From assembly GCA_020854055.1 (NCBI GenBank), contig JADZGD010000036.1, forward strand, positions 1 through 64,000: 64,000 nucleotides of DNA, in the 5' to 3' direction. The translations under genes were made by a program, and so were the position numbers. Below the pieces are notes generated by a model. It was not told where the DNA came from. It did not search any database and was given only the letters and a program-made list of their open reading frames with translations. How positions within the stretch are numbered: position 1 is the first letter of the stretch; each line of letters begins with the position of its first letter. Positions 1 through 9,216 of the stretch are shown one piece after another. Source of the DNA: Bryobacterales bacterium (lineage in GTDB: Bacteria; Acidobacteriota; Terriglobia; Bryobacterales; Bryobacteraceae).

Positions 1-2
1 CG

Positions 3-128
3 GGCGACAATGTGAGCCTGGTGGTGGAGCTGATCACGCCAGTGGCCATGGATAAGGGCCTGCGGTTCGCCATCCGCGAAGGCGGCCGCACGGTGGGCGC
101 CGGCACGGTGTCGGAAATTTTGGAATAA
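3..128 (+). CDS. tuf: Elongation factor Tu, C-terminal end (partial)
   Basis: Only the last 41 codons are in the window. They read as the final beta-barrel domain of EF-Tu, with the family signature [19 protein letters not shown] followed by [12 protein letters not shown] and a TAA stop. EF-Tu is the cytosolic GTPase that delivers aminoacyl-tRNA to the ribosome. The gene lies immediately before rpsJ, which is the classical str-S10 junction. The GTPase domain lies upstream of the window, so only the identity of the C-terminus is seen directly. Confidence 0.95.
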   Translation, partial: GDNVSLVVELITPVAMDKGLRFAIREGGRTVGAGTVSEILE

Positions 129-136
129 CGGATGTG

Positions 137-168
137 GGCCGGCCGCTCCCTGGCGGCTGCGGCCGGCC
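137..168 (+). other. GC-rich hairpin between tuf and rpsJ
   Basis: GGCCGGCCGC at 137-146 is exactly complementary to GCGGCCGGCC at 159-168, giving a 10-bp stem with a 12-base loop. No T-run follows, so it is not a standard intrinsic terminator. It sits 12 bases before the rpsJ start, just upstream of the AAAGGAA ribosome-binding site. It may tune read-through, RNA processing or translation between tuf and the S10 operon; that role is inference. Confidence 0.5.
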
Positions 169-180
169 GCAAAGGAAACA

Positions 181-501
181 ATGCTCAGAGAACGCATTCG
201 CATCAGGTTGAAGGCGTATGACCATCGGATTCTGGACCAGTCTACGACCGAAATCGTGGAGACTGCGAAAAGGACCGGTGCCCAGGTGGCTGGCCCGATA
301 CCGCTGCCGACCGTAAAGAACCGCTTTACGGTGTTGCGGTCGCCCCACGTGGATAAAAAGTCGCGCGAACAGTTTGAGATCCGTACCCATAAACGTCTGC
401 TCGATATTTTGGAGCCGACACAGGATACGGTGGATGCGCTGATGAAGCTCGACCTGCCTGCGGGCGTCGATGTCGAGATCAAGGCGTTTGGGAAAAAATA
501 A
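181..501 (+). CDS. rpsJ: 30S ribosomal protein uS10
   Basis: 106 residues, close to the usual 102-105. The N-terminus ([19 protein letters not shown]) and the loop motif [31 protein letters not shown] at roughly residues 38-70 are diagnostic of uS10, a 30S head protein that also acts in NusB/NusG antitermination. The ATG at 181 follows an AAAGGAA ribosome-binding site. It is the first gene of the S10 block and is followed by a 100-bp gap before rplC, wider than the other gaps in this operon. Confidence 0.97.
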   Translation: MLRERIRIRLKAYDHRILDQSTTEIVETAKRTGAQVAGPIPLPTVKNRFTVLRSPHVDKKSREQFEIRTHKRLLDILEPTQDTVDALMKLDLPAGVDVEIKAFGKK

Positions 502-601
502 GCGGGATTGAAGAGCGCCGCATCGTGGTAGGACAGGCGATGGCGGCCGCCGGCCGCCGGTATTAGGCGCCGGCAGCGAAAATCTTCAATTAGGTGGAAT
601 T

Positions 602-1234
602 ATGAGCCCAGGAATTCTTGGCAAGAAGATCGGTATGACACAGGTGTTCCGGCCCGACGGGCAGGTGGTGCCAGTCACCCTGCTGAAGGCTGGTCCTTGT
701 GTTGTGGTGCAGCGCAAAACGCCGGTGCTCGACGGATATGACGCCGTCCAGGTCGGATTTCTCGAGTACGTCAAGGCGTCGCGCATCAACAAGCCGCAGA
801 CGGGGCATCTCAAGAAGGCCGGTGCGGACGGAGTACGATTTCAACGCGAGTTCCGTTTGAAAGCCGGTGATGACGACTTGAAGGCCGGTGACCGTATTCT
901 GGCCGATCAGTTTAAGCCCCAGGATAAGGTGGATGTCACCGGTATCAGCAAGGGGCGCGGATTCGCCGGTTTTGTGAAGCGTCACCATTTCCGTGGCGGC
1001 GAGGGCTCACACGGCTCCATGTTTCATCGCGCACCGGGTTCCATCGGCGCCTCCAGCTACCCATCCCGGGTCTTTCCCGGCATGAAATCAGCCGGGCACA
1101 TGGGGACAGACCGGGTGACGGTGCGAAACCTGGAGGTGGTCCAGGTGGACCCCGAAGATAACGTAATCATGGTGAAAGGCGCGGTTCCCGGACCCAATGG
1201 CGGCTACGTCGTTCTGAGGCGAGCCAAGAGGTAA
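602..1234 (+). CDS. rplC: 50S ribosomal protein uL3
   Basis: 210 residues, the normal uL3 length. It begins with the typical GILGKKIGMTQVF motif and contains the central extension GRGFAGFVKRHHFRGG and SHGSMFHRAPGSIGASS that reaches toward the peptidyl transferase centre. uL3 is an early-assembly 23S rRNA binder. The ATG at 602 is preceded by TTAGGTGGAATT as ribosome-binding site. The gene is 6 bp upstream of rplD, consistent with one transcript. Confidence 0.97.
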   Translation: MSPGILGKKIGMTQVFRPDGQVVPVTLLKAGPCVVVQRKTPVLDGYDAVQVGFLEYVKASRINKPQTGHLKKAGADGVRFQREFRLKAGDDDLKAGDRILADQFKPQDKVDVTGISKGRGFAGFVKRHHFRGGEGSHGSMFHRAPGSIGASSYPSRVFPGMKSAGHMGTDRVTVRNLEVVQVDPEDNVIMVKGAVPGPNGGYVVLRRAKR

Positions 1235-1240
1235 CACGCC

Positions 1241-1867
1241 ATGCCGAATATCGATGTCGTAGATCTGAATAATCAAAAGGTCGGCGAGTTGGCCCTGGCC
1301 GACGAAGTCTTCGCCGCCGAAGTCAATCAGGCTCTGCTTTACGAGGCGGTTCGCCAGTACCTGGCCAGTCAACGCCGTGGAACGGCGAAGACCAAGGTAC
1401 GCCGCGAAGTCGCGGGATCCGGTAAGAAATTGTGGCGGCAGAAGGGAACCGGCAGGGCGCGCATGGGCTCGGTCCGTTCCCCGATCTGGCGGCATGGCGG
1501 CACCGTTCACGGGCCGCAGCCTCGCGATTACGGCTACCAGCTACCCCGGAAGATGATGCTCGGCGCGCTGCGCTCCGCCCTTTCGGCCAAGTTGCGCGAT
1601 GGCGAGTTGACGGTAGTTCAGGAGTTCAACCTGGCGGATCACAAGACCAAGTCCGTGAAGGGGACCCTCGACCGGCTGGAAGCCAACCGGAGCGTATTGC
1701 TGGTGGATAACAGCGGCAACCGCAGTCTGGCGCTCGGCTCGCGCAATCTGCCCGGAGTGACGCTGCTCTCTACTCGCGAGGTGACGCCCTATCATCTGCT
1801 GGGCCATCATCGCGTGGTGATGAGCGAGCCGGCTGCAAGGAAATTGTCGGAGGCGCTGGCGAAATGA
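1241..1867 (+). CDS. rplD: 50S ribosomal protein uL4
   Basis: 208 residues, as usual for uL4. The exit-tunnel loop motifs KLWRQKGTGRARMGSVRSPIWRHGG and GPQPRDYGYQLPRKM (about residues 62-105) are clear. uL4 lines the peptide exit tunnel and in some bacteria represses its own S10 operon. The last four bases overlap the rplW start (ATGA), which suggests translational coupling. The residues seen are sufficient for identification; any autoregulation in this organism is untested. Confidence 0.97.
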   Translation: MPNIDVVDLNNQKVGELALADEVFAAEVNQALLYEAVRQYLASQRRGTAKTKVRREVAGSGKKLWRQKGTGRARMGSVRSPIWRHGGTVHGPQPRDYGYQLPRKMMLGALRSALSAKLRDGELTVVQEFNLADHKTKSVKGTLDRLEANRSVLLVDNSGNRSLALGSRNLPGVTLLSTREVTPYHLLGHHRVVMSEPAARKLSEALAK

Positions 1868-2151
1868 ACCGCTACGACGTAATTGTAAAGCCGATCGTAA
1901 CCGAAAAGGGCGTCGCCAAGAAGGACGGCGAACAAACCCTGTGCTTTGAGGTTGCGCCGGATGCAAACAAAACGGAGATCAGGCAGGCCGTGCAGGCTAT
2001 CTTCAAGGTCAAGGTCGCCGATGTCCGCGTACTGAATAATGTGGGCAAGCTTCGCCGCCGCGGACGCTACTCCGGATTCCGGTCGGATTGGAAGAAGGCC
2101 TATGTGCGGCTGAAGGCCGGCGAGAAAATGCCGGAATACGCCGACATCTAA
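1864..2151 (+). CDS. rplW: 50S ribosomal protein uL23
   Basis: 95 residues, typical for uL23. It starts with the family pattern [13 protein letters not shown] and carries [20 protein letters not shown] and [10 protein letters not shown], the conserved fold around the exit-tunnel docking site for trigger factor and SRP. The start ATG overlaps the rplD stop by four bases. It ends with a basic loop ([21 protein letters not shown]) and a short C-terminal helix. Confidence 0.97.
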   Translation: MNRYDVIVKPIVTEKGVAKKDGEQTLCFEVAPDANKTEIRQAVQAIFKVKVADVRVLNNVGKLRRRGRYSGFRSDWKKAYVRLKAGEKMPEYADI

Positions 2152-2164
2152 GGGGTATCGGGAC

Positions 2165-2995
2165 ATGGCGATCAAGACATATCGGCCCTACACGCCCACC
2201 AGGCGGTTTCAAACCGTGGTATCGCGCACGGAGCTGACCAAAGTCGCTCCGGAGAAATCGTTGCTGGCGGGCAAGAAGCGCACCGGAGGCCGTAATTCGG
2301 CCGGCCGGGTGACCTCGCGCTTCATCGGCGGTGGCGCCAAGCAGTCCTACCGCGTGATCGATTTCAAACGCGACAAGACCGGCATTGCGGCTAAGGTTGC
2401 ATCCATTGAGTACGATCCCAACCGTTCGGCTCGAATCGCGCTGCTGAATTACGCCGATGGCGAGAAGCGCTACATCATCGCGCCCGACGGCCTGAAACCG
2501 GGCCGTACGGTAATGTCGGGCCCGGACGTGGACATCCTGGTTGGCAATGCGCTGCCGCTTAAGAACATTCCGCCGGGTACATTCATTCACAACATCGAAT
2601 TGCGGCCAGGCAAGGGAGCCCAGATGGCTCGCAGCGCCGGCACCCAGGCGCAATTGGTTTCGCGGGAAGGCGGCTACGCGCTGATCAAGCTGCCCTCGGG
2701 CGAGATCCGCCGGGTGGAGGAGCTCTGCATGGCGACGATCGGCCAGGTGGGGAATCTGGATCATGAGAACGTTTCCCACGGCAAGGCCGGCCGCACCCGC
2801 TGGCTCGGTAAGCGGCCGCACAACCGCGGCGTAACGATGAACCCGGTCGATCACCCGCACGGCGGCGGTGAAGGCAAAACCAGCGGCGGACGAAATCCGG
2901 TCACTCCCTGGGGCCAGCCAACCCGCGGCTTCAAGACGCGCAACAACAAGCGTACGGAAAAGCTGATCGTCACGCGCAAGTCGAAGAAGAGGTAA
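2165..2995 (+). CDS. rplB: 50S ribosomal protein uL2
   Basis: 276 residues, the usual length. It contains the near-universal C-terminal motif [13 protein letters not shown] followed by [18 protein letters not shown]; the histidine in this motif has been linked to peptidyl transferase activity. The N-terminal part shows the OB-like RNA-binding segment [17 protein letters not shown]. It is a primary 23S rRNA binder needed for subunit joining, placed between rplW and rpsS as in all S10 operons. Confidence 0.98.
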   Translation: MAIKTYRPYTPTRRFQTVVSRTELTKVAPEKSLLAGKKRTGGRNSAGRVTSRFIGGGAKQSYRVIDFKRDKTGIAAKVASIEYDPNRSARIALLNYADGEKRYIIAPDGLKPGRTVMSGPDVDILVGNALPLKNIPPGTFIHNIELRPGKGAQMARSAGTQAQLVSREGGYALIKLPSGEIRRVEELCMATIGQVGNLDHENVSHGKAGRTRWLGKRPHNRGVTMNPVDHPHGGGEGKTSGGRNPVTPWGQPTRGFKTRNNKRTEKLIVTRKSKKR

Positions 2996-3001
2996 CAGGA
3001 T

Positions 3002-3286
3002 ATGGGCCGTTCCCTACATAAAGGACCGTTCTCGGATGATCACCTGGTGACCAAGATCGCCGTGATGAACGAGAAGAACGAAAAGAAAGTCGTGCGGACC
3101 TGGTCGCGCCGTTCTACGATCCTGCCGGAATTCATCGGCCACACGATCGCGGTTCACAACGGAAAGAAGTTCATCCCGGTATATGTAACCGAGAACATGG
3201 TGGGACACAAACTGGGCGAGTTTTCGCCTACCCGCACGTTCAAAGGACACGCCGGCAAGGCGGAGAAATCGTCCAGACCGTCCTAA
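3002..3286 (+). CDS. rpsS: 30S ribosomal protein uS19
   Basis: 94 residues. The start [16 protein letters not shown] and the core [22 protein letters not shown], then [22 protein letters not shown], are diagnostic of uS19, which binds 16S rRNA helix 42 together with S13 in the 30S head. It lies 6 bp after rplB and 33 bp before the chosen start of rplV. Length and motifs are standard and nothing unusual is visible. Confidence 0.97.
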   Translation: MGRSLHKGPFSDDHLVTKIAVMNEKNEKKVVRTWSRRSTILPEFIGHTIAVHNGKKFIPVYVTENMVGHKLGEFSPTRTFKGHAGKAEKSSRPS

Positions 3287-3319
3287 CCGGCGGTGCGGGG
3301 GAGACGACTGAGGAATCTT

Positions 3320-3670
3320 ATGGAAGCAAGAGCGGAAGCCAGATATCTGCGGGTTTCGCCGCAGAAGGCGCGGCTGGTGGTGGACCTGATCCGCGGCCAC
3401 CGTGCCGGCGACGCCATCACCATTCTGCGGGGCACGAACAAGCGAATCGCTCCGGCCGTCGAAAAGGTTCTACGTTCGGCGATCGCGAATGCCGAAAACC
3501 GGTCCAACGACGTGGACGTCGATCGTCTGTTGGTAACCAGCGCCTACGTCAACGAGGGACCTCGGACGAAGCGCATCCGGCCGGCTCCGATGGGCCGGGC
3601 GTACCGCTATCAGCGGCGCTTGGCGCATATTGCGATCACCGTCGGTGACGGAAAGAGCGGAGAAGAGTAA
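3320..3670 (+). CDS. rplV: 50S ribosomal protein uL22
   Basis: 116 residues from the ATG at 3320, which follows AGGAA (3311-3315) at good spacing. An upstream in-frame start would add nine unrelated residues. Motifs [20 protein letters not shown] at the N-terminus and the beta-hairpin segment [26 protein letters not shown] near the C-terminus identify uL22. The hairpin lines the exit tunnel and is the site of macrolide-resistance changes in other bacteria. It lies 2 bp before rpsC. Confidence 0.96.
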   Translation: MEARAEARYLRVSPQKARLVVDLIRGHRAGDAITILRGTNKRIAPAVEKVLRSAIANAENRSNDVDVDRLLVTSAYVNEGPRTKRIRPAPMGRAYRYQRRLAHIAITVGDGKSGEE

Positions 3671-3672
3671 CG

Positions 3673-4614
3673 ATGGGACAGAAAGTTCATCCATACGGGT
3701 TTCGGATCGGTGTGACCAAAACCTGGCGCTCACGCTGGTTCGCCAAGCAGGACTACGCCAAGCTGCTTCAGGAAGACCTGGAACTCAAGACCAATCTCCA
3801 CGACCGGCTGAAGTCGGCCGGTGTCAGTTCGGTCGAAGTGGACCGGCCGGGCAATAAGCTGCGCATCACCATCCGTACCTCCCGGCCGGGAATCATCATT
3901 GGCCGTAAGGGCGCGGAGATTGAAAAGCTTAAGCAGGATCTGGCGAAAAAGACCAAGCGGGAAGTCTATATCGACATCCAGGAAGTGCATAAGCCGGAAC
4001 TGGATGCCCAGTTGGTCTCCGAATCGATTGCGCTGCAGTTGGAAAAGCGCGTCGCCTTCCGCCGCGCCATGCGCAAAGCGGTGGATTCGGCGCTGCGGTT
4101 CGGCTGCAAGGGAATCAAGGTACGGGTTTCGGGCCGCTTGAACGGCGCCGAAATCGCTCGAAGTGAGTGGTATCTGCAGGGGCAACTTCCCCTGCATACT
4201 TTGCGTGCCGACATCGATTATGGCTTCGCTCAGGCCTATACAACCTACGGCGTGATCGGCATCAAGTGCTGGATTTACAAAGGCGAAATCATCGACGGCC
4301 AGCGCCGCGGACTCTCGAGTGAGCCCGAACCGCGCCGGCCCCAACGGCGCGAACGGCGGGAACGGGGAGATCATCGCGGCGAGCGCCGGCAGGATCGAGG
4401 TAGTGGCGGGCCGTCACAGCAGGCACCGCCACCGCTCGCGGCCCCTTCCGGCGAATCGACTGCCATTCCGGAACAGGCTGCGCCGGCGGAGCTTTCGCAG
4501 CCTCGCGCCGCGCAGCCAATCGCTCCACCGCTGGCCGCTCCGCAGCCAGCCTGGAAGCAGGAAGTGAAGCCGGAAAATCCGCCGGTTGAAGACGGCGGGG
4601 AGACCAAGGAGTAG
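3673..4614 (+). CDS. rpsC: 30S ribosomal protein uS3 with long C-terminal extension
   Basis: 313 residues, about 90 more than a typical uS3. Residues 1-210 are normal: [13 protein letters not shown], the KH motif GIIIGRKG at 73-80, and the C-terminal domain with [32 protein letters not shown]. From about residue 211 a low-complexity tail follows, first arginine/glutamate-rich ([20 protein letters not shown]) and then proline/alanine-rich, ending acidic (EDGGETKE). uS3 helps form the mRNA entry channel and helicase. The tail is likely disordered and surface-exposed; its role is unknown. The reading frame is continuous up to a stop 5 bp before rplP. Confidence 0.96.
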   Translation: MGQKVHPYGFRIGVTKTWRSRWFAKQDYAKLLQEDLELKTNLHDRLKSAGVSSVEVDRPGNKLRITIRTSRPGIIIGRKGAEIEKLKQDLAKKTKREVYIDIQEVHKPELDAQLVSESIALQLEKRVAFRRAMRKAVDSALRFGCKGIKVRVSGRLNGAEIARSEWYLQGQLPLHTLRADIDYGFAQAYTTYGVIGIKCWIYKGEIIDGQRRGLSSEPEPRRPQRRERRERGDHRGERRQDRGSGGPSQQAPPPLAAPSGESTAIPEQAAPAELSQPRAAQPIAPPLAAPQPAWKQEVKPENPPVEDGGETKE

Positions 4615-4619
4615 ACGCC

Positions 4620-5036
4620 ATGTTAATGCCAAAGAAAGTCAAGTACCGCAAACAGCAGCGCGGACGGATGCGTGGCAAAGCCTGGCGCGGTTCAGACCTC
4701 TCATACGGCGACTACGGCCTGAAAGCCCTGGAATGCGGTTGGGTGACGGACCGGCAGATCGAAGCTGCCCGTATCGCCATGACACGCTACATCAAGCGCG
4801 GCGGTAAGGTCTGGATCCGGTTGTTTCCCGACAAGCCGATCACCAAGAAGCCAGCGGAAACCCGTATGGGTAAAGGGAAAGGCGCGCCCGAACAGTGGGT
4901 GGCGGTAGTCCGGCCCGGCAAGATCTTGTTCGAAATGGAAGGTGTGCCACGCGATGTCGCCGAGCGGGCGATGGCCCTGGCGGCACACAAACTATCGGTT
5001 CCCACCAAGGTTGTGGTGCGCGAAGAGACCATATAA
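4620..5036 (+). CDS. rplP: 50S ribosomal protein uL16
   Basis: 138 residues, the standard size. It starts [19 protein letters not shown] and carries [64 protein letters not shown], all diagnostic. uL16 organises the tRNA A-site region on the 50S. A second ATG two codons downstream (4626) is possible, but MLMPK- is the usual start of this family. It lies in the rpsC-rplP-rpmC order. Confidence 0.97.
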   Translation: MLMPKKVKYRKQQRGRMRGKAWRGSDLSYGDYGLKALECGWVTDRQIEAARIAMTRYIKRGGKVWIRLFPDKPITKKPAETRMGKGKGAPEQWVAVVRPGKILFEMEGVPRDVAERAMALAAHKLSVPTKVVVREETI

Positions 5037-5048
5037 GAGGGATCGGCA

Positions 5049-5261
5049 ATGGCAAAGAGTGAGAAAATCCGGCAACAGGACGCGGCCGAGTTGAACCAGC
5101 AAGTACGCGAAGCCGAGGAACAGTTGTTCCGGTTCCGCTTCCAGTTCAGCATGGGACAAGTGGACGGCCTTAAGAAGTACCGGCAACTACGCAGGGACCG
5201 GGCGCGCATGCTGACCGAACTGCGCAGCCGGGAACTGAGCGCCCCAGAGAAGGGAAACTAG
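5049..5261 (+). CDS. rpmC: 50S ribosomal protein uL29
   Basis: 70 residues, two helices as expected for uL29: [24 protein letters not shown] followed by [19 protein letters not shown], matching the conserved helical-hairpin pattern with the L-x-x-L-R-F-Q-F/A core. uL29 sits beside the tunnel exit and, with uL23, forms the docking site for nascent-chain factors. It starts 12 bp after rplP and ends 3 bp before rpsQ. Confidence 0.95.
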   Translation: MAKSEKIRQQDAAELNQQVREAEEQLFRFRFQFSMGQVDGLKKYRQLRRDRARMLTELRSRELSAPEKGN

Positions 5262-5264
5262 ACT

Positions 5265-5585
5265 ATGGCCGAGCAGACCGCGGGAAAGCGCAAGAACGAG
5301 AAGGTCGGCGCAGTGGTCTCGACAAAAATGACCAAGACGATCGTCGTCGAGGTTACACGCCGGGTTTCGCACCCGGTTTACAAACGGATTGTTACACACC
5401 GCAAGAAGTTCTACGCGCACGACGAAGAGCAAACGGCGCGGACTGGCGACATCGTTCGGATTATCGAGTCGCGGCCGCTCAGCCGGTTGAAGCGCTGGAC
5501 GCTGGCCGAAGTCGTGCGGCGCGCCCCGCTGGTCGGCGTGGACGCCGAGGTGCTGGCGGCGTTGAACGCTCCGGTGGCCAAGTAA
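5265..5585 (+). CDS. rpsQ: 30S ribosomal protein uS17
   Basis: 106 residues, about 20 longer than the common 80-90; the extra part is a C-terminal alanine/valine-rich tail after [13 protein letters not shown]. The core [38 protein letters not shown] and [18 protein letters not shown] is diagnostic of this OB-fold primary 16S binder. It is placed between rpmC and rplN in the usual order. Confidence 0.96.
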   Translation: MAEQTAGKRKNEKVGAVVSTKMTKTIVVEVTRRVSHPVYKRIVTHRKKFYAHDEEQTARTGDIVRIIESRPLSRLKRWTLAEVVRRAPLVGVDAEVLAALNAPVAK

Positions 5586-5597
5586 GGAGAGACTGCC

Positions 5598-5966
5598 ATG
5601 ATCGGAATGCGAACGATCCTCGAAGTGGCCGACAATAGCGGCGCCCGGAAACTTTCGTGTATCCTGCCGCGAGGCGGCGACAAGGGATTACGCGCGGGTC
5701 TGGGTGACGTGATAACGGCGGCCGTGAAGGAGGCTGCGCCCGATTCCGCCATTAAGAAGGGTAAAGTGGTCCGCTGCGTCATCGTGCGGATGCGCAAGGA
5801 GACGCGGCGCCGCGATGGAACTTATATCCGGTTTGATTCCAACGCCGCGGTATTGATTAACGAGATTGGCGAACCGGTGGGAACCCGCGTATTCGGCCCG
5901 GTAGCGCGCGAGTTGAGAGACAAGCGGTTTATGAAGATCGTGTCGCTCGCGCCGGAGGTGATCTAA
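5598..5966 (+). CDS. rplN: 50S ribosomal protein uL14
   Basis: 122 residues, exactly the usual length. Motifs [55 protein letters not shown] and [11 protein letters not shown]-like [23 protein letters not shown] mark uL14, which forms intersubunit bridges with 16S rRNA. It begins after a GGAGAG ribosome-binding site and abuts rplX directly (stop at 5964-5966, next start at 5967). Confidence 0.97.
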   Translation: MIGMRTILEVADNSGARKLSCILPRGGDKGLRAGLGDVITAAVKEAAPDSAIKKGKVVRCVIVRMRKETRRRDGTYIRFDSNAAVLINEIGEPVGTRVFGPVARELRDKRFMKIVSLAPEVI

Positions 5967-6335
5967 ATGGCGCAGACAACGGCAAAGTCGAAGGCTCCCA
6001 AACGGGTGAGCATCAAGCGCGACGACACGGTTGTCGTGATTGCCGGCCGCGATAAAGGCAAGCAGGGCCGCGTGCTCGACGTCCTCCGCAAGGAAGGTAA
6101 AGTCCTGGTGGAACACGTCATGATGATCAAGCGCCACACCCGCCCGAACCCGGCCAAGGCCATCCGGGGCGGAATCGCCGAACGCGAAGGCCCCATCGAC
6201 GCTTCCAACGTGATGGTGGTCTGCGCCAGTTGCGGACCGACCCGCGTCGGGCACAAGGTTGAGACTACCGGCGGCAAAGCGCGGCGAACCAGAATCTGCC
6301 GCAAGTGCGGCACCGTTCTTGATCGCAAGAGTTAA
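5967..6335 (+). CDS. rplX: 50S ribosomal protein uL24, zinc-type
   Basis: 122 residues. It has the KOW motif ([31 protein letters not shown]) near residues 18-50 and the L24 core [29 protein letters not shown]. The C-terminus carries two CxxC pairs (CASC and CRKC) separated by about 25 residues, the metal-binding form seen in many bacteria. uL24 initiates 50S assembly. It abuts rplN with no gap and is followed 14 bp later by rplE, which has a TAAGGAGGG ribosome-binding site overlapping the rplX stop. Confidence 0.97.
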   Translation: MAQTTAKSKAPKRVSIKRDDTVVVIAGRDKGKQGRVLDVLRKEGKVLVEHVMMIKRHTRPNPAKAIRGGIAEREGPIDASNVMVVCASCGPTRVGHKVETTGGKARRTRICRKCGTVLDRKS

Positions 6336-6349
6336 GGAGGGCGCAATCG

Positions 6350-6892
6350 ATGAAAGCAAGGCTGAAAGAACATTACGTCAAAAAAGTCATCCCGGCGCTC
6401 ACCAAGGATCTCGCCTATGCCAACGTGATGGCGGTGCCGAAGATTGAAAAGATCTCCCTCAACATGGGCCTCGGCGAGGCGACTCAGAACCAGAAACTGC
6501 TCGAAGGGGCGGTGGTCGAGATGACGGCTATCGCCGGACAGAAGCCGGTGGTAACCAAGGCTCGCAAATCGATCGCGGCTTTCAAACTGCGTGAAGGCAT
6601 GGCCATCGGATGCATGGTGACGTTGCGGGGCGACCGGATGTACGAATTTCTCGATCGGCTGATGAATGTGGCGCTCCCCCGCGTGCGCGACTTCCGGGGC
6701 GTATCCACCAAGAGTTTCGATGGCCGCGGCAATTACACGCTTGGCATCAAGGACCAGTTGCTTTTCCCCGAGATCGATTACAACAAGGTCGAAAAAACAA
6801 AGGGAATGAACATCTGTATTACTACAACGGCGAAAACCGATGCGGAGGCGCTCGCGCTGCTACGTCACATGGGCATGCCGTTCCGCCAGTAG
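6350..6892 (+). CDS. rplE: 50S ribosomal protein uL5
   Basis: 180 residues, the standard length. Motifs include [82 protein letters not shown] and the C-terminal [22 protein letters not shown]. uL5 binds 5S rRNA and contacts P-site tRNA. A very strong Shine-Dalgarno (AAGGAGGG) precedes it. It is followed by rpsN 26 bp downstream. Confidence 0.98.
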   Translation: MKARLKEHYVKKVIPALTKDLAYANVMAVPKIEKISLNMGLGEATQNQKLLEGAVVEMTAIAGQKPVVTKARKSIAAFKLREGMAIGCMVTLRGDRMYEFLDRLMNVALPRVRDFRGVSTKSFDGRGNYTLGIKDQLLFPEIDYNKVEKTKGMNICITTTAKTDAEALALLRHMGMPFRQ

Positions 6893-6918
6893 GAGTCCGG
6901 GAAAGGGAATTTGAATCG

Positions 6919-7128
6919 ATGGCAACTACCGCCAAAATCGCAAGGGATGAGAGACTCAAGCAGGCCAGGCAGGCTGCGAAGGCGAAACTCCGAATCCGGC
7001 ACCGTAACCGCTGTTTCCGCTGCGGGCGTCCGCGCGGCTATATTCGCAAGTTTAATTTGTGCCGCATCTGTTTCCGCCAACTGGCGCTCGCGGGCGAAAT
7101 CCCCGGCGTGACCAAGGCGAGTTGGTAG
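6919..7128 (+). CDS. rpsN: 30S ribosomal protein uS14, zinc-binding type
   Basis: 69 residues from the ATG at 6919, which has GAAAGGGAAT upstream. It is the short zinc form: CFRCGRP, then [26 protein letters not shown] and the terminal KASW, with CxxC-x15-CxxC spacing. The N-terminus is about eight residues longer than the usual 61-residue version and is very basic. S14 packs in the 30S head near S3 and S10. It sits between rplE and rpsH as in spc operons. Confidence 0.96.
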   Translation: MATTAKIARDERLKQARQAAKAKLRIRHRNRCFRCGRPRGYIRKFNLCRICFRQLALAGEIPGVTKASW

Positions 7129-7149
7129 CGGACCCTGAGGATTGATGAA

Positions 7150-7548
7150 ATGACCACTTCCGATCCCATTGCCGACATGCTGACTCGAGTGCGCAACGCG
7201 CTGAGCGCGCGCCACCCGAAGGTGGACGTGCCCGCCTCGAATCTGAAGATGGAGCTCGCCCGGATCCTCAAGGACGAAGGCTACATCATGAATTTTAAGC
7301 TGGTGGAGGAGGATGCCAGGAAGGCGATCCGCATCTACCTGAAGTACACCCCGGCCAATCTGCCGGTCATCTCCCGGATCGAGCGCATCTCGCGGCCGGG
7401 CTGCCGGGTCTATGTAGGCAGCCATGACATACCCCGGGTGTTGGGCGGGATGGGCATTAACATCCTCACCACGCCCAAGGGCGTGATGACGGGAACGGCT
7501 GCGCGCAAGGAAGGCGTCGGCGGAGAGGTACTCTGCCAGATCTGGTAG
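7150..7548 (+). CDS. rpsH: 30S ribosomal protein uS8
   Basis: 132 residues, the normal uS8 length. It starts TTSDPIADMLTRVRNAL and ends with GVMTGTAARKEGVGGEVLCQIW, the conserved RNA-binding C-terminus (here TAARKEGVGGE for the common T...A...G-GE). uS8 is a primary 16S rRNA binder and in E. coli represses the spc operon through a structure in rplE mRNA. No such structure was assessed here. It starts 21 bp after rpsN. Confidence 0.97.
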   Translation: MTTSDPIADMLTRVRNALSARHPKVDVPASNLKMELARILKDEGYIMNFKLVEEDARKAIRIYLKYTPANLPVISRIERISRPGCRVYVGSHDIPRVLGGMGINILTTPKGVMTGTAARKEGVGGEVLCQIW

Positions 7549-7575
7549 CGTATTGACACACAAGGATTTAACGCC

Positions 7576-8112
7576 ATGTCGAGAGTAGGGAAAAAACCGA
7601 TCCCACTGCCTAAGGGAGTCAAGGTGGCGATTGGTGATCATTTGCAGGTACAAGGACCGAAAGGAACCCTGGCGGTCCCGATTCCGAACGGTGTCCGCAT
7701 CGAACAGCGCGACGGCACGCTGGAGGTGGTACGCGACCACGACCGGTATGCGGCGCTGCACGGGCTCACCCGCGCCCTGGCCTCCAACGCGGTTACCGGC
7801 GTCTCGCAAGGTTTCACGCGGGAATTGGATATCGTCGGTATCGGCTATCGGGCGGAGGCTAAGGGGCGCTTCATCAGCTTCAGCCTGGGCTATTCGCATC
7901 CGATCGAGTTCATGCTGCCCGACGGCATCGACGTCAGGATCGACAAACAGACCCACCTGGTGCTGAGCGGCCACGACCGGCAGTTGCTGGGCCAGGTGGC
8001 GGCCAACATCCGCGAACTTCGTCCGCCGGATCCTTATAAGAACAAAGGCGTCCGCTACACCGGTGAAGCGCTGCGCAAGAAGGTTGGCAAGACGGGAGCG
8101 GGTGGTAAATGA
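7576..8112 (+). CDS. rplF: 50S ribosomal protein uL6
   Basis: 178 residues, standard. The start [15 protein letters not shown], the mid-part [31 protein letters not shown] and the C-terminal signature [14 protein letters not shown] identify uL6, a 23S rRNA binder near the GTPase-associated centre. The last four bases overlap the rplR start codon (ATGA), giving likely translational coupling. No irregularities are visible. Confidence 0.97.
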   Translation: MSRVGKKPIPLPKGVKVAIGDHLQVQGPKGTLAVPIPNGVRIEQRDGTLEVVRDHDRYAALHGLTRALASNAVTGVSQGFTRELDIVGIGYRAEAKGRFISFSLGYSHPIEFMLPDGIDVRIDKQTHLVLSGHDRQLLGQVAANIRELRPPDPYKNKGVRYTGEALRKKVGKTGAGGK

Positions 8113-8468
8113 TTACCAGAACCTCTAAGAACGAAACGCGCGCCAAGATCCACAAGCGCCTGCGTAAGAGATTGCACGGAACACCGGAGCGCCCGCGCCT
8201 GGCTGTCTTCCGCAGTATTCACCATATTTATGCGCAGGTCATCGACGATCGTGCCGGCCGCACCCTGGCGGCCGCCTCCTCGGTGGAGAAGGCGGCCGGC
8301 GCCAGCGGTGGCAACGTGGCCGCTGCCAAACAGATCGGCCAGTTGATCGGCGAGCGGGCCAAGGCCAAAGGAATCACCCGCGTCGTCTTCGACCGCGGCG
8401 GCTATCTTTATCACGGCCGGATCAAGGCCCTGGCCGACGCGGCGCGCCAGGCCGGACTGGAGTTTTAA
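8109..8468 (+). CDS. rplR: 50S ribosomal protein uL18
   Basis: 119 residues. Motifs [24 protein letters not shown]-type start ([20 protein letters not shown]), HIYAQVIDD, and the C-terminal [28 protein letters not shown] are diagnostic of uL18, the main 5S rRNA-binding protein. It overlaps rplF by four bases and ends 4 bp before rpsE. Confidence 0.97.
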   Translation: MITRTSKNETRAKIHKRLRKRLHGTPERPRLAVFRSIHHIYAQVIDDRAGRTLAAASSVEKAAGASGGNVAAAKQIGQLIGERAKAKGITRVVFDRGGYLYHGRIKALADAARQAGLEF

Positions 8469-8472
8469 GCCC

Positions 8473-8985
8473 ATGCCAACGATACCTCAGAAACGAATCG
8501 ACCCCTCCCAGTTGAACCTCAAGGAGCAGGTGGTATCCATCAATCGCGTCACCAAGGTGGTCAAGGGTGGCAAAAACTTGAGCTTCTCGGCACTGGTGGT
8601 GGTCGGCGATCCGGGCGCCAAAGTCGTCGGATTCGGGACCGGTAAGGCAAAGGAAGTTCCGGCGGCGATCAAGAAGGGCATCGAGGCGGCGAAGAAGAAT
8701 CTGCGTAAGGTTCATGTACTCGAATCCACCATCGCCCATGTGGTGCTGGGACGCTTCGGCAGTGGCGAGGTGCTGCTCAAACCCGCGCCGGCCGGAACCG
8801 GCGTCATCGCCGGCGGCCCCGTGCGCGCCGTCATTCAGGCCGCTGGCATACCGAACGTCCTCACCAAGTCGATCGGTTCGCACAACCCGCATAATGTGGT
8901 AAAGGCGACTATCGTGGCGCTCGAACAGTTGCGCGACAAGGCGACCGTGGCCGAAATGCGCGGTCTGGCGGTAGAAAATTTGTAA
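8473..8985 (+). CDS. rpsE: 30S ribosomal protein uS5
   Basis: 170 residues. The N-terminal double-stranded RNA-binding-like domain shows [29 protein letters not shown], and the C-terminal domain [52 protein letters not shown] is typical. uS5 lies at the mRNA entry site and is linked to translational fidelity. The gene has the usual neighbours rplR and rpmD. Confidence 0.98.
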   Translation: MPTIPQKRIDPSQLNLKEQVVSINRVTKVVKGGKNLSFSALVVVGDPGAKVVGFGTGKAKEVPAAIKKGIEAAKKNLRKVHVLESTIAHVVLGRFGSGEVLLKPAPAGTGVIAGGPVRAVIQAAGIPNVLTKSIGSHNPHNVVKATIVALEQLRDKATVAEMRGLAVENL

Positions 8986-9022
8986 GCTGCGGCCGCCCGG
9001 CCAGTGGCCAGGAAGTGTGCAT

Positions 9023-9205
9023 ATGGCAGAACGTACAATAAAAATTAAGCTCGTGCGCAGCACGATCTGCACGCCGGAGAAGCACAAGTCAATCGTACGG
9101 GCTCTCGGGTTGAAGAAGCTGAACCGCGTGGTGGAGAAGCCGGACACGCCTGAATTCCGCGGCATGGTGACGAAGATTCCCCACCTGTTGCAGATTGTCG
9201 ATTAA
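9023..9205 (+). CDS. rpmD: 50S ribosomal protein uL30
   Basis: 60 residues from the ATG at 9023, chosen over an in-frame GTG at 9017 because AGGAAG (9010-9015) is spaced correctly for 9023. The sequence IKIKLVRSTICTPEKHKSIVRALGLKKLNRVVEKPDTPEFRGMV is the compact uL30 fold. uL30 is a small 50S protein at the base of the central protuberance and is absent in some phyla, so its presence here is informative but ordinary. Confidence 0.95.
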   Translation: MAERTIKIKLVRSTICTPEKHKSIVRALGLKKLNRVVEKPDTPEFRGMVTKIPHLLQIVD

Positions 9206-9216
9206 GGAATACGGTC

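Noticed and set aside
4289-4678. Alternative frames over the S3 tail suggesting a frameshift artefact
   Set aside because: The plus-strand S3 frame stays open with sensible low-complexity composition and ends 5 bp before rplP with the expected spacing, so a frame error is unnecessary.
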